A stretch of 64,000 nucleotides of DNA from Segatella copri (GTDB lineage Bacteria > Bacteroidota > Bacteroidia > Bacteroidales > Bacteroidaceae): assembly GCF_009494395.1 (NCBI RefSeq), contig NZ_VZCB01000101.1:124001-188000 (forward strand). The letters run 5' to 3'. Positions 24,257 through 32,547 of the stretch are shown here, one piece after another. The notes under the pieces are model-generated. The model ran no database searches and was not told where the DNA came from. It worked only from the letters and a program-made list of their open reading frames with translations. Made by a program: the position numbers and the translations under genes. The first letter of the stretch is position 1, and each line of letters opens with the position of its first letter.

Positions 24257-25279
24257 ATGGCAAAAATTGTAACATTAGGTGAAATTATGCTTCGTTTGTC
24301 ACCAGAAGGCAACGAGCGCTTCATTCAGAGTGATTCATTCCGCATCATCCCTGGCGGTGGTGAAGCTAACGTAGCTGTCAGCTTGGCTAACTATGGTCAT
24401 GAGGCTTACTTCGTATCTAAGCTGCCAAAGCACGAGATTGGTCAGATTGCCCTGAATGCTCTCCGTCGCTATGGTGTAAACACTGATTTCATCGCTCGTG
24501 GTGGCGACCGTGTTGGTCTTTACTATGCTGAGACTGGTGCTTCTATGCGCCCATCAAAGGTTATCTACGACCGTGCTCACAGCGCTATCGCAGAGGCTGA
24601 TGCTGCAGATTTCGATTTCGATAAGATTATGGAGGGTGCCCAGTGGTTCCACTGGAGCGGTATTACTCCTGCTATCAGCGACAAGGCTGCTGAGTTGACC
24701 AAGTTGGCTTGTGAGGCTGCTAAGCGTCATGGCGTAACTGTTTCTGTTGACCTCAACTTCCGCAAGAAGCTGTGGACTTCAGAGAAGGCTATCTCAGTGA
24801 TGCGTCCTTTGATGAAGTACGTTGACGTTTGCATCGGTAATGAGGAAGATGCTCAGCTCTGCCTGGGCTTCAAGCCAGATGCTGACGTAGAAGGCGGCAA
24901 GACAGATGCTGAGGGTTACTACGGCATCTTCCAGGGTATGATGAAGGAGTTCGGATTCAAGTATGTTGTTTCTACTCTCCGTGAGTCTCTCTCTGCTACA
25001 CACAACGGCTGGAAGGCTCTTATCTATGACGGTAAGGAGTTCTACCAGAGCAAGCACTATGATATCAACCCTATCATCGACCGCGTAGGTGGTGGTGACT
25101 CTTTCTCTGGTGGTCTGATCCACGGTCTTCTGACCAAGGAGACTCAGGCAGAGGCATTGGAGTTCGCAGTAGCTGCTTCTGCATTGAAGCACACTATCCC
25201 TGGCGACTTCAACCTCGTTTCTGCTGATGAGGTAGAGAGTCTTGCTGGCGGTAACGCTAATGGTCGCGTTCAGCGATAA
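24257..25279 (+). CDS. kdgK: 2-dehydro-3-deoxygluconokinase
   Basis: A 340-residue PfkB-family sugar kinase that phosphorylates KDG to KDPG. It has the N-terminal substrate-binding GGGEANVAVSLANYG (PfkB signature 1), SVDLNFRKKLW typical of KDG kinases, and the catalytic segment DRVGGGDSFSGGLIHGL with the general-base Asp. It is followed after 93 bp by eda and is divergent from the regulator and uxaA, so the three enzymes form one pathway block. Codon use is highly biased toward preferred codons, suggesting strong expression. Confidence 0.94.
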   Translation: MAKIVTLGEIMLRLSPEGNERFIQSDSFRIIPGGGEANVAVSLANYGHEAYFVSKLPKHEIGQIALNALRRYGVNTDFIARGGDRVGLYYAETGASMRPSKVIYDRAHSAIAEADAADFDFDKIMEGAQWFHWSGITPAISDKAAELTKLACEAAKRHGVTVSVDLNFRKKLWTSEKAISVMRPLMKYVDVCIGNEEDAQLCLGFKPDADVEGGKTDAEGYYGIFQGMMKEFGFKYVVSTLRESLSATHNGWKALIYDGKEFYQSKHYDINPIIDRVGGGDSFSGGLIHGLLTKETQAEALEFAVAASALKHTIPGDFNLVSADEVESLAGGNANGRVQR

Positions 25280-25282
25280 ATG

Positions 25283-25313
25283 AAGTGAAGAGGGAAGAGT
25301 GAAGAGTGAAGAA
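25283..25313 (+). repeat. Simple GAAGAGT-type repeat between kdgK and eda
   Basis: An imperfect purine-rich tandem repeat made of GTGAAGAG(GGA)AGAGTGAAGA units, directly after the kdgK stop. It has no hairpin character and is not a terminator. Confidence 0.5.
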
Positions 25314-25372
25314 TTCATTAGCTCTTCCTGATTAAACATAAAACAAGAAACAATTAAACATTATATAAGATA

Positions 25373-26044
25373 ATGGCAAAGTTTAGCAAAATGCAGGTCA
25401 TGGCAGCCATGAAAGAGACTGGTATGGTTCCTGTATTCTTCAATAAGGACGTTGAAATCTGCAAGAACGTAATCAAGGCTTGCTATGAGGGTGGCGTTCG
25501 CGTTTTCGAGTTTACTAACCGTGGTGACTTCGCTCACGAGATTTTCGGTGAGTTGGTAAAGTGGGCTGACAAGGCTTGCCCTGAGATGATCTTGGGTGCT
25601 GGTACAGTTGTTGATGCTGGTACAGCTTCTCTCTATCTCCAGTTGGGTGCCAACTTCATCGTAGGTCCTAACTTCAACCCTGACATTGCACCAGTCTGCA
25701 ACCGTCGCCTGGTTCCATATTCACCAGGTTGTGGTTCTGTTACTGAAATCAACAATGCTCAGGCAGCAGGTTGCGATGTAACCAAGGTATTCCCTGCTGG
25801 TAACGTAGGTGGTCCTTCATTCGTAAAGAATGTGATGGCACCATTGCGTTGGAGCAACATCATGGTAACAGGTGCCGTGGAGCCAACAGAGGAGAATCTT
25901 ACTCCTTGGATCAAGGCTGGCGTTCTCTGTGTAGGTATGGGCTCTAAGCTCTTCCCTAAGGAGACTGTTGCTGCTGGCGACTGGGCTGCTATCACAGCTA
26001 AGTGCCAGGAAGCTCTTGGCTATATTGCCAAGGCTCGCGCTTAA
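25373..26044 (+). CDS. eda: KDPG aldolase (2-keto-3-deoxy-6-phosphogluconate aldolase)
   Basis: The 223-residue TIM-barrel enzyme splits KDPG into pyruvate and glyceraldehyde-3-phosphate. The catalytic Glu lies in GGVRVFEFTNRG (about residue 46) and the Schiff-base Lys in CDVTKVFPAGNVGG (about residue 140). GAGTVVDAGTA is the usual phosphate and pyruvate region. It completes the altronate-to-central-metabolism route with uxaA and kdgK. The 40 bp after its stop contain no clear terminator, so read-through into the signalling cassette is possible. Confidence 0.95.
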   Translation: MAKFSKMQVMAAMKETGMVPVFFNKDVEICKNVIKACYEGGVRVFEFTNRGDFAHEIFGELVKWADKACPEMILGAGTVVDAGTASLYLQLGANFIVGPNFNPDIAPVCNRRLVPYSPGCGSVTEINNAQAAGCDVTKVFPAGNVGGPSFVKNVMAPLRWSNIMVTGAVEPTEENLTPWIKAGVLCVGMGSKLFPKETVAAGDWAAITAKCQEALGYIAKARA

Positions 26045-26083
26045 TTTTGAAAATCGTTTTTAAATAAAAGTTGTTTGGTTTTT

Positions 26084-29000
26084 ATGCTTATGCATAAAAA
26101 GAAATGTCATCTTTATAGCGTCGTCATCAACCTTGTGGTGGTGGCGGCGCTTTTCTTTTCAGCTTGTTCGCCTGCCCATCAGTATGAGGTGGATAAGTTG
26201 AACAGCCAATCCTATGCTCTTCACTATCGCAACCTCGACTCTACCAAAGTGCTGGCAAAGAGAGCCTTAGCTCTTTCCGACGATTATCCTACCGGTTATG
26301 CAGAGGCTTGCAACAACCTTGCCTTCGTGGCTATTGCCAAGATGGATTACAAGCTTGCCAAACAGTGGCTAAACCTGGTGGAAGAACGCAGCGACAACCA
26401 GATAGAACTCCTTATTGCCGACGTCCAGAATATGCGACTCTGTCAGCGGGAAGCCCGCAACAAGGATTTCTACGCCTATCGTGAGAAAGCGATGCGCCGA
26501 CTGCGCCGAATAGGCGAGGAGACTGATAACCTTCCTCCCCGTGAATATCAGCGTGCGGTCTATGCCCAGTCAGAGTTTGCGGTTGTGGCTTCCACCTATT
26601 TCTATTATGTGCAGTTGGAGAAGCCGATGATGCAAGCCCTGAACCAGATAGACCCTGACGCCTTGGAGCAGGACACTGCCCAGTATCTGAACTATCTTTA
26701 CAATTACGGTTCGGGTGGAGCGATTACCCACGGTACTCAGCACGAGATTCTGCAGGCAGAATTCGATATGCTCATCAGATGCTACATGCTGGCGAGCGGT
26801 CCTAATCCTTATCCTTACTGGCAGGCGAATGCCCTGCAAGCTATCAGCGAACATATCCAGGATGAAGACAACCGGGAGTTCCTCATCAGGAACAACCTGC
26901 CTGCCTTCCAGTATCTCAACATCGAGCAGATGCCAGCCAACCTGCTTGCCGGCAACTTTGCCCAGCGGGCGCTCAATCTCTTCAGCAGCTATGGCGATGT
27001 TTATCAGACGGCAGGAGCCCATCGTACCCTTGCCGAGTGCTATTGGCAAATCAGGGATTACCAGTCGTCGCTCGACTGTCTGAACCATGCGCTCTATGAC
27101 AACAGGGCTATCTTCCAGGCGCCCGACCTCGTGGCTTCCATCCGCGAGCAGATGAGTCTGGCTTATTCCGCACTCGACGACAAGGTGAAGAGCGACTACA
27201 ACCGCAACGCCTATCTCGACCTGCAGGAGTCTTCCCGACAGGATCGCCAGCTCGAAGCCCGTGCAGCCCAGCTCGACGATATCGCCACGATTCTCAATGT
27301 CATGATCATCGCCGTGATAGCCATGATTGTCATTGCCGTCATCCTGCTCTATGTCTTCGACTATATGAAGCGCAAGAAATCCAAGGAGGAATCCACGGAA
27401 GAACTGCTTAAACCTCTGCATGAACGAATGGAGCTTAATGCTCAGAAACATAAAGAATTCCTTGAGAAGTTTGAAGAGGAAACAGAACGCCGTATGGAAT
27501 TGACGATGAGAGTATCTGCCAACAAGGAACGCAATGTGGAGCAGCGCACCAAAGTGGAGTTTGCCAACTCAAATCTTTCGTATATAAACCGTATGCTGAA
27601 CGAGGTGACCCGACTCTGCAAGGGTGGTGAAACTGAGGAGGTGAGAAAACAGCGCTACCAGTATATATTGGAACTGGTAGATGTCATTGAAGATTATAAC
27701 AGTACCCTGACACGCTGGATTCAGATGAAGCAGGGAATGCTGAATCTCCGCATTGAGAGTTTCTCCCTGCAGCAGCTCTTCGACATCGTGGAGAAAGGAA
27801 AGACGAGCTTCCAGATGAAGGGCATCAGCCTCGTGGTGAAGCCGACGGATGCTGTTCTGAAAGCCGACCGTGCCCTGACGCTCTTCATGATCAATACGAT
27901 AGCCGACAACGCCAGGAAGTTTACTCCTGCCGGTGGCGAGGTGGTCGTCGAGGCTCAGGTCAAGGCAGAGGATAAGTATGTGGAGATTTCCATCACGGAC
28001 AACGGAAAGGGTATGGACGAGGAACAGCTGGCTCATGTCTTCGACCGCGCCTATACCGGCGGACATGGTTTCGGACTGATCAACTGCAAGGGAATCATCG
28101 AGAAATACAAGAAGACGAGCCGCATGTTTGACAAGTGCGATATTTCTGTACAAAGCAAGGTGGGCAAGGGAAGCCGTTTTGCCTTCCGCCTTCCAGCGGG
28201 TCGTATGCTCCTGCTGTCGTTGCTGATAGCCCTGTTCTCATGTCTCCCTTCAGGCAGCGCCTGGGCGAAGATGCAGAAATCTCATAGCTTTCATCATCAG
28301 CACAAGCGTACAGCCGTTCAGAAGCCGTTCAATCTGCAGCGAGCCGACCAGTATGCCGACAGTGCCTATTTCAGCAATGTCAACGGTCATTACGAGCGCA
28401 CGCTTGCCTTCGCCGATTCAGCAAGAGAGTATCTCAACCGCCATTATCTCTCGCTCCGTCCTAAGGGAACCTTCCTGATGGTAAAGTATCCCAAGTCGGG
28501 AGCCATAGCCGAACTGCAGTGGCTCAGAGACAGTCTGCCAACCGACTACAACGTGATTCTCGATATCCGCAACGAGAGTGCTGTGGCAGCCCTGGCGCTC
28601 CACCAGTGGGACCTGTATGCCAGCAACAACAAGGTCTACACCCAGCTCTTCAGGGAGATGAGCGCCGACAATACGCTCGATGAATACGTGCGCACGATGG
28701 AGGTTTCCAAGAACTCCAAGAATGTAGCGGTGGTTCTCCTGATACTCCTCCTGCTGCAGCTGCCGCTGGCTTACTATCTGCTGTATTATCGCCACATCCT
28801 GCGCTATCGCTTCGCCGTAGACAAGGTGAATACCATCAACCAGATTCTGCTCAGCAGCAGCTCTGACAAGGAAAAGCTGCAGCGAATCAGCGAGATATGG
28901 GATGAGAAAACCAGCCGTAGAGCCAACAGCGAACAGCTCAACGAGGTGGTGGTGCGCATCGAGAAAGCGCTGAACGACGGCATTGCAGATGTCCGGAAAG

Positions 29001-29677
29001 ACTACAGCAGACTGGAACTGCTGGAAGACGAAATCCATCGAACGGAATACGAGGGCGACAAGCTGTATGTTGCCAATCAGGTGCTCAACAACTGTCTCTC
29101 TGCCCTGAAACACGAAACGATGTATTATCCGTCGCGCATCCGACAGCTCATCGAAACCAATCCCGATGATGTGGAATCGCTGCGCGAGCTGATAGAGTAT
29201 TACAAATCGGTATATACCATGCTGAGTACGCAGGCGATGGAGCAGGCGAAGGGTATGGTAAGGCTGGATTACCACCTGCTGGAGCTTCTTTTCGAAATCC
29301 TGATAGCCAATACGAAGAAGTGCGGCATCAGAATCGAGACTACGGACGGAAATCCTTATGCCGAGGTGTATGTGAAGCAGTATGAATCGCCTTACGATTC
29401 CCGGCAGATTACCGATTTCTTTTCATCTACTACGGTAGATGTCAATTATCTCGTAGCGAGACAGATAGCCAGAGAGGTAGGTGATATTACCAACTTGCGC
29501 GGCTGCGGTCTCAGTTCCACTGCCGGATCTGACGGCAGTGCAATCATCACGGCTGTCCTGCCTGTAGCGGTCGTTAAGAGAATCGACTTCGAGGGCTTGA
29601 AGGAAAGATGGAAACATAAGGTTGAATTAGAAATAACAGAAGTTCAGCATGAGAACCCTCAAGCTGGAGTTGAATAG
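26084..29677 (+). CDS. Double histidine-kinase-like membrane sensor with TPR domain
   Basis: The ATG at 26084 is preferred over an in-frame TTG 9 bp upstream, giving 1197 residues. Order: signal or lipobox (FSAC, Cys 28); periplasmic TPR-like sensor (about 40-395); membrane helix (400-427); cytoplasmic coiled coil and kinase-like part (430-705); internal hydrophobic segment (708-729); periplasmic stretch (730-875); helix (878-900); second kinase-like part (900-1190). The first kinase half has N box TIADNARKFT (Asn 609), DNGKGM (639) and GHGFGLINCKGII, but its H-box reads FANSNLSYINRML, with Leu 498 where His belongs. The second half has LKHETMYYPSRI (His 1010, an HExxxxP box), while its ATP-binding region is decayed. 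Halves resemble the DUF5112 and DUF5113 families. Next gene: response regulator, 24 bp on. Confidence 0.85.
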   Translation: MLMHKKKCHLYSVVINLVVVAALFFSACSPAHQYEVDKLNSQSYALHYRNLDSTKVLAKRALALSDDYPTGYAEACNNLAFVAIAKMDYKLAKQWLNLVEERSDNQIELLIADVQNMRLCQREARNKDFYAYREKAMRRLRRIGEETDNLPPREYQRAVYAQSEFAVVASTYFYYVQLEKPMMQALNQIDPDALEQDTAQYLNYLYNYGSGGAITHGTQHEILQAEFDMLIRCYMLASGPNPYPYWQANALQAISEHIQDEDNREFLIRNNLPAFQYLNIEQMPANLLAGNFAQRALNLFSSYGDVYQTAGAHRTLAECYWQIRDYQSSLDCLNHALYDNRAIFQAPDLVASIREQMSLAYSALDDKVKSDYNRNAYLDLQESSRQDRQLEARAAQLDDIATILNVMIIAVIAMIVIAVILLYVFDYMKRKKSKEESTEELLKPLHERMELNAQKHKEFLEKFEEETERRMELTMRVSANKERNVEQRTKVEFANSNLSYINRMLNEVTRLCKGGETEEVRKQRYQYILELVDVIEDYNSTLTRWIQMKQGMLNLRIESFSLQQLFDIVEKGKTSFQMKGISLVVKPTDAVLKADRALTLFMINTIADNARKFTPAGGEVVVEAQVKAEDKYVEISITDNGKGMDEEQLAHVFDRAYTGGHGFGLINCKGIIEKYKKTSRMFDKCDISVQSKVGKGSRFAFRLPAGRMLLLSLLIALFSCLPSGSAWAKMQKSHSFHHQHKRTAVQKPFNLQRADQYADSAYFSNVNGHYERTLAFADSAREYLNRHYLSLRPKGTFLMVKYPKSGAIAELQWLRDSLPTDYNVILDIRNESAVAALALHQWDLYASNNKVYTQLFREMSADNTLDEYVRTMEVSKNSKNVAVVLLILLLLQLPLAYYLLYYRHILRYRFAVDKVNTINQILLSSSSDKEKLQRISEIWDEKTSRRANSEQLNEVVVRIEKALNDGIADVRKDYSRLELLEDEIHRTEYEGDKLYVANQVLNNCLSALKHETMYYPSRIRQLIETNPDDVESLRELIEYYKSVYTMLSTQAMEQAKGMVRLDYHLLELLFEILIANTKKCGIRIETTDGNPYAEVYVKQYESPYDSRQITDFFSSTTVDVNYLVARQIAREVGDITNLRGCGLSSTAGSDGSAIITAVLPVAVVKRIDFEGLKERWKHKVELEITEVQHENPQAGVE

Positions 29678-29701
29678 AAATAATAAAAATAGAATTGAGA
29701 T

Positions 29702-30427
29702 ATGGAGAATTTTAAAGTGATTATAGTAGAAGATGTGCCACTGGAGCTGAAAGGTACCGAGGGCATCTTCAAGACCGACATTCCTGAGGCAGAAATCATT
29801 GGAACTGCCGAAAACGAACCGGCTTACTGGCGACTTATCAAGGCGCAGAAGCCCGACCTCGTGCTGCTCGATCTGGGATTGGGCGGTTCTACCACCATTG
29901 GCGTGGAAATCTGCCGCAGCACCAAGCAGCAGTATCCCGACGTGAAGGTGCTCATCTTTACGGGCGAGATTCTCAACGAGAAGCTGTGGGTGGATGCGCT
30001 GGATGCCGGATGCGACGGAATCATCCTGAAGAGCGGCGAACTGCTCACCCGTGGTGATGTGGCGAGCTGCATGGGCGGCAAGAAGATGGTCTTCAACCAG
30101 CCTATCCTGAAGAAGATTATCGAGCGATTCAAGAAGAGCGTGAACAGCGAGCTGATGCGCCAGGAGGCTCTCATCAATTACGAGATTGATGAATACGACG
30201 AGCGTTTTCTGCGCCATCTTGCCCTGGGCTACACCAAGGAGCAGATTACCGGTCTGCGAGGAATGCCTTTCGGTGTGAAGAGTCTGGAGAAGCGCCAGAA
30301 CGAGCTGGTACAGAAGCTGTTTCCTGACGGCAACAACGGCAATAGCGTGAATGCCACCCGACTGGTGGTAAGGGCCTGCGAACTGCGCATCCTGGATATT
30401 GATAATCTTGTGGCTGACGAGGAGTAG
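29702..30427 (+). CDS. Response regulator with receiver and LuxR-like HTH
   Basis: The 241-residue protein starts with a receiver domain (residues 4-125). Asp 57 (VLLDLGLGG) is the expected phosphorylation site, Glu 10-Asp 11 form the acidic pocket, and the conserved Thr (LIFTGE) and Lys (IILKSGE) are present. The C-terminal part (about 165-235) fits a divergent LuxR/GerE-type HTH (HLALGYTKEQITGL, then SLEKRQNELVQKLF). It lies 24 bp after the double kinase and is its obvious partner. A linker of about 40 residues separates the domains. Target genes cannot be told from the sequence; the neighbouring kdgK-eda genes are candidates only by position. Confidence 0.88.
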   Translation: MENFKVIIVEDVPLELKGTEGIFKTDIPEAEIIGTAENEPAYWRLIKAQKPDLVLLDLGLGGSTTIGVEICRSTKQQYPDVKVLIFTGEILNEKLWVDALDAGCDGIILKSGELLTRGDVASCMGGKKMVFNQPILKKIIERFKKSVNSELMRQEALINYEIDEYDERFLRHLALGYTKEQITGLRGMPFGVKSLEKRQNELVQKLFPDGNNGNSVNATRLVVRACELRILDIDNLVADEE

Positions 30428-30446
30428 GTCATAGTGGAGATAATTC

Positions 30447-31076
30447 ATGGGGAATAGGACTATGAGGAATAGAATATCGATTTATCGGAAGTTGACCCGT
30501 TTGGGGGCATGGCTGGCTAGCGGATTGCTGGTTGGCCAGTGCGTCCTGGTGCTGGTATCGTGGCTGCAGACGGCTGCGATGCCGGAAACCTTCCCGCGCA
30601 CGTTGCTCAATGCCGAGGGCATCCGATGGTTCTTCGGACGCTTTACGGAGAATCTGATGCAGCCGATGCTGGTCTGGCTCCTGCTGCTCTGCATCTCGCT
30701 GGGGGCACTCTACAGGAGCGGTCTGCTTCATTTCAACGGCAGGGAATATCGCCAGCGGGTAGCCATGCGAGTGGTGTTTTTCGAGTTTCTGCTGTTCGTC
30801 TTCGTGATGGTTTGTCTCACGATGGTTCCCCATGCTATATTGCTGAACGTGATGGGTGGCATCTGGGGCAGTAGTTTTACGAAGAGTCTCCTTCCGTACA
30901 TTTGTTTTGCGGTCATGGTGATGAGTCTCACCTTTGGTGTGGCGAGCAACCGCTTCCGTTCGCTCACGGAGGCTTATGAGGCGTCGTATTTCGGCATTCG
31001 GGTCTTTGCTCCGCTCTATCTCCTCTACGTTCTCTCCGTCCAGCTCTACAGTTCCCTGGTTTATCTTTATTTCTAA
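30447..31076 (+). CDS. Integral membrane protein of unknown function
   Basis: 209 residues with about five hydrophobic helices (near 20-40, 70-92, 107-131, 143-165 and 183-206). I recognise no family. The start could be ATG 30447 or 30462; both put a basic segment before the first helix. It lies 19 bp after the response regulator on the same strand, so the three genes probably form one transcript. It may be an accessory sensor or an output of the cassette. Ends YSSLVYLYF, with no extra C-terminal domain. Confidence 0.7.
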   Translation: MGNRTMRNRISIYRKLTRLGAWLASGLLVGQCVLVLVSWLQTAAMPETFPRTLLNAEGIRWFFGRFTENLMQPMLVWLLLLCISLGALYRSGLLHFNGREYRQRVAMRVVFFEFLLFVFVMVCLTMVPHAILLNVMGGIWGSSFTKSLLPYICFAVMVMSLTFGVASNRFRSLTEAYEASYFGIRVFAPLYLLYVLSVQLYSSLVYLYF

Positions 31077-31088
31077 AAGGTCGGGGCT

Positions 31089-31172
31089 AATATCTCTGTG
31101 AAATATGAAAATATCTCTGAGAAATATGAAAATATCTCTGAGAGATAAAATAATATCTCCGTGGGATATGAA
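31089..31172. repeat. Four tandem 21 bp repeats with internal dyad
   Basis: Units start at 31089, 31110, 31131 and 31152. The first reads AATATCTCTGTGAAATATGA plus A; the others differ at a few bases. Each unit has an ATATCTC half and an inverted ATAT half, so every repeat is itself a small dyad. The array lies just after the last gene of the signalling cassette. The 21 bp period keeps a reading frame on the minus strand (heptad YFHISQR), but no convincing gene surrounds it. Confidence 0.8.
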
Positions 31173-31186
31173 ATCTCATGTGGTTC

Positions 31187-31245
31187 AAGAACGGGCTGAA
31201 GGCCCAAAAGCTCCTAGCCCAATGTGTAAAAAGGGTAGGGATATA
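31187..31245. repeat. Possible fragment of a dispersed repeat
   Basis: The stretch around CGGGCTGAAGGCCCAAAAG and CTCCTAGCCC resembles a GC-rich intergenic repeat type that I recall from many bacterial genomes, in which GGGCTGAAGGCCC and TAGCCC blocks alternate. Only one partial copy is present here, so assignment is tentative. Confidence 0.3.
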
Positions 31246-31251
31246 AAAAAG

Positions 31252-31289
31252 CCCTGCAAGAGGTAGCTTGTTGCTTTTCTCTTGCAGGG
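31252..31289 (-). terminator. Terminator of the fimbrial operon
   Basis: CCCTGCAAGAG (31252-31262) pairs with CTCTTGCAGGG (31279-31289). On the minus strand the hairpin is followed by CTTTTTTATA, so it ends the fimbrillin transcript. Confidence 0.85.
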
Positions 31290-31340
31290 GATTATTATCT
31301 ATCATTGGGCTTACTTGTGAAGCTTTTGCCTAAATGATTG

Positions 31341-32471
31341 TTACTGCTGGATGTTAATATTGTTGCCTGTTGTAGTATTGCCAGCTACCCAATCTTCTGT
31401 AGATGCATCAAAATTAATTGGAGTTAAGATTGGCTTGCCTTGGTCATCATAACCACCACCAAATATCAAGGTGTAGACATAACGCTTGCCTGGGTCCCAA
31501 GTAGCACTAAATGGTACATAGAGAGTCTCAAAGCCGCCTTTGCCGAATAGATATACATCATTCTGCTTGATTTTACAATTGATTTCAAGATACGAATGCT
31601 TTGCATCGTCTGCTTGCTTCTTTGTTTCTGTAGAAGGTTTCCAAGCTGTTAAGGATTGTGGAACAAATAGCATTGGCTTGGTGATAATTTCTGTACTTGT
31701 ACTTGTGACAGTTTTAGTTCCATCCATTCCTGCTGTTAAAGTAAACATCGGAGCAATATCAACTAAACTCCAATTTTCTTTTGTAGGATTTCCTTCTGGT
31801 ATAGTGAATGTACCTCCCACATGGAAATTGTGAATTTTGATATTTTCAATCTCTACTTTCAATTTGTCATCATTAGTTTTTGCCTTAAACAAAACCTGAG
31901 ACAAAATATGCTTGAAAGTCAGGTTTACCTTACCGTTAGCTTTTGTCTGTCCCTTGGCAACAGCATACATTACATCCACATTGGCAGGTAGAGGATTTGT
32001 AGCATCTTTATTATATTCATCGCTAGATGAGTATTTAATTATTCGTTTTTCATGGTTAAATATCCACCCAAAATACAAATCTTCTGAAAAGGTTGCAGGA
32101 CTTACAGCATAAAAATCCAGCGAATAATTTGGCCAATAGCGAAGGTCTGAAGATTTTGCATATGTCCAGGCATGTGCATCATCGTCATACTTGATCTGAA
32201 CACCATTATGAGCCATTTCATGATCATCAGTATCAATATTACCCATAAAAGCGTTACCGGCATTATCAAAGGCATAAACCTTGAAGTCCGTCGTTCTGAT
32301 ATTCGCAGCATTAATAATCGTTGCTCTAGATCCCATCTGGCTGCCAACGGTATGGAAGCCGATTGGGGTCTTTTCCTGAGCGGTATCAATGCTTGCGAGC
32401 TCGGTGTCCGAGCATCCTGACAGCGATGCCATTACGGCAAAGGCTGCAGTAAATAAATAAATTTTATTCAT
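31341..32471 (-). CDS. Fimbrillin-family (Mfa1-like) lipoprotein
   Basis: The 376-residue protein has a lipoprotein signal peptide (lipobox LSGC, Cys about 20). Its N-terminal region fits fimbrillin-like proteins (PF13149 type): KTPIGFHTVGSQMGSRAT, TTDFKVYAFDNAGNAF and a WPNYSLDFYAVSP motif. In Bacteroidota such subunits are exported as lipoproteins and, after removal of the N-terminus, polymerise into fimbriae or sit at their tips. It is the last gene of a three-gene operon with DUF5119 and DUF3575 proteins. GC content is visibly lower than in the two genes upstream, as is often seen for surface antigens. Confidence 0.88.
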   Translation of the reverse strand: MNKIYLFTAAFAVMASLSGCSDTELASIDTAQEKTPIGFHTVGSQMGSRATIINAANIRTTDFKVYAFDNAGNAFMGNIDTDDHEMAHNGVQIKYDDDAHAWTYAKSSDLRYWPNYSLDFYAVSPATFSEDLYFGWIFNHEKRIIKYSSSDEYNKDATNPLPANVDVMYAVAKGQTKANGKVNLTFKHILSQVLFKAKTNDDKLKVEIENIKIHNFHVGGTFTIPEGNPTKENWSLVDIAPMFTLTAGMDGTKTVTSTSTEIITKPMLFVPQSLTAWKPSTETKKQADDAKHSYLEINCKIKQNDVYLFGKGGFETLYVPFSATWDPGKRYVYTLIFGGGYDDQGKPILTPINFDASTEDWVAGNTTTGNNINIQQ

Positions 32472-32547
32472 AAGATAATTAAATTTACTAAAACGTTAAA
32501 TATATATTTGGTTTATTTTACCTGAAACTTTCTGAATTGCATATTTT

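Noticed and set aside
26075..29677. Two separate kinase genes broken by a lost stop codon
   Set aside because: No internal start with ribosome-binding site was seen at the junction (about 28206), and the halves complement each other, so one polypeptide is preferred; a recent fusion cannot be excluded.
31089..31172. CRISPR array
   Set aside because: Units are adjacent without spacers and only 21 bp long; no cas genes nearby. The 22 bp spaced words at 37001-37054 are likewise only 10 bp repeats.
31087..31305. 72-codon minus-strand frame with heptad repeats YFHISQR
   Set aside because: The heptads simply come from the 21 bp DNA repeat; no signal or domain and the frame spans a terminator.
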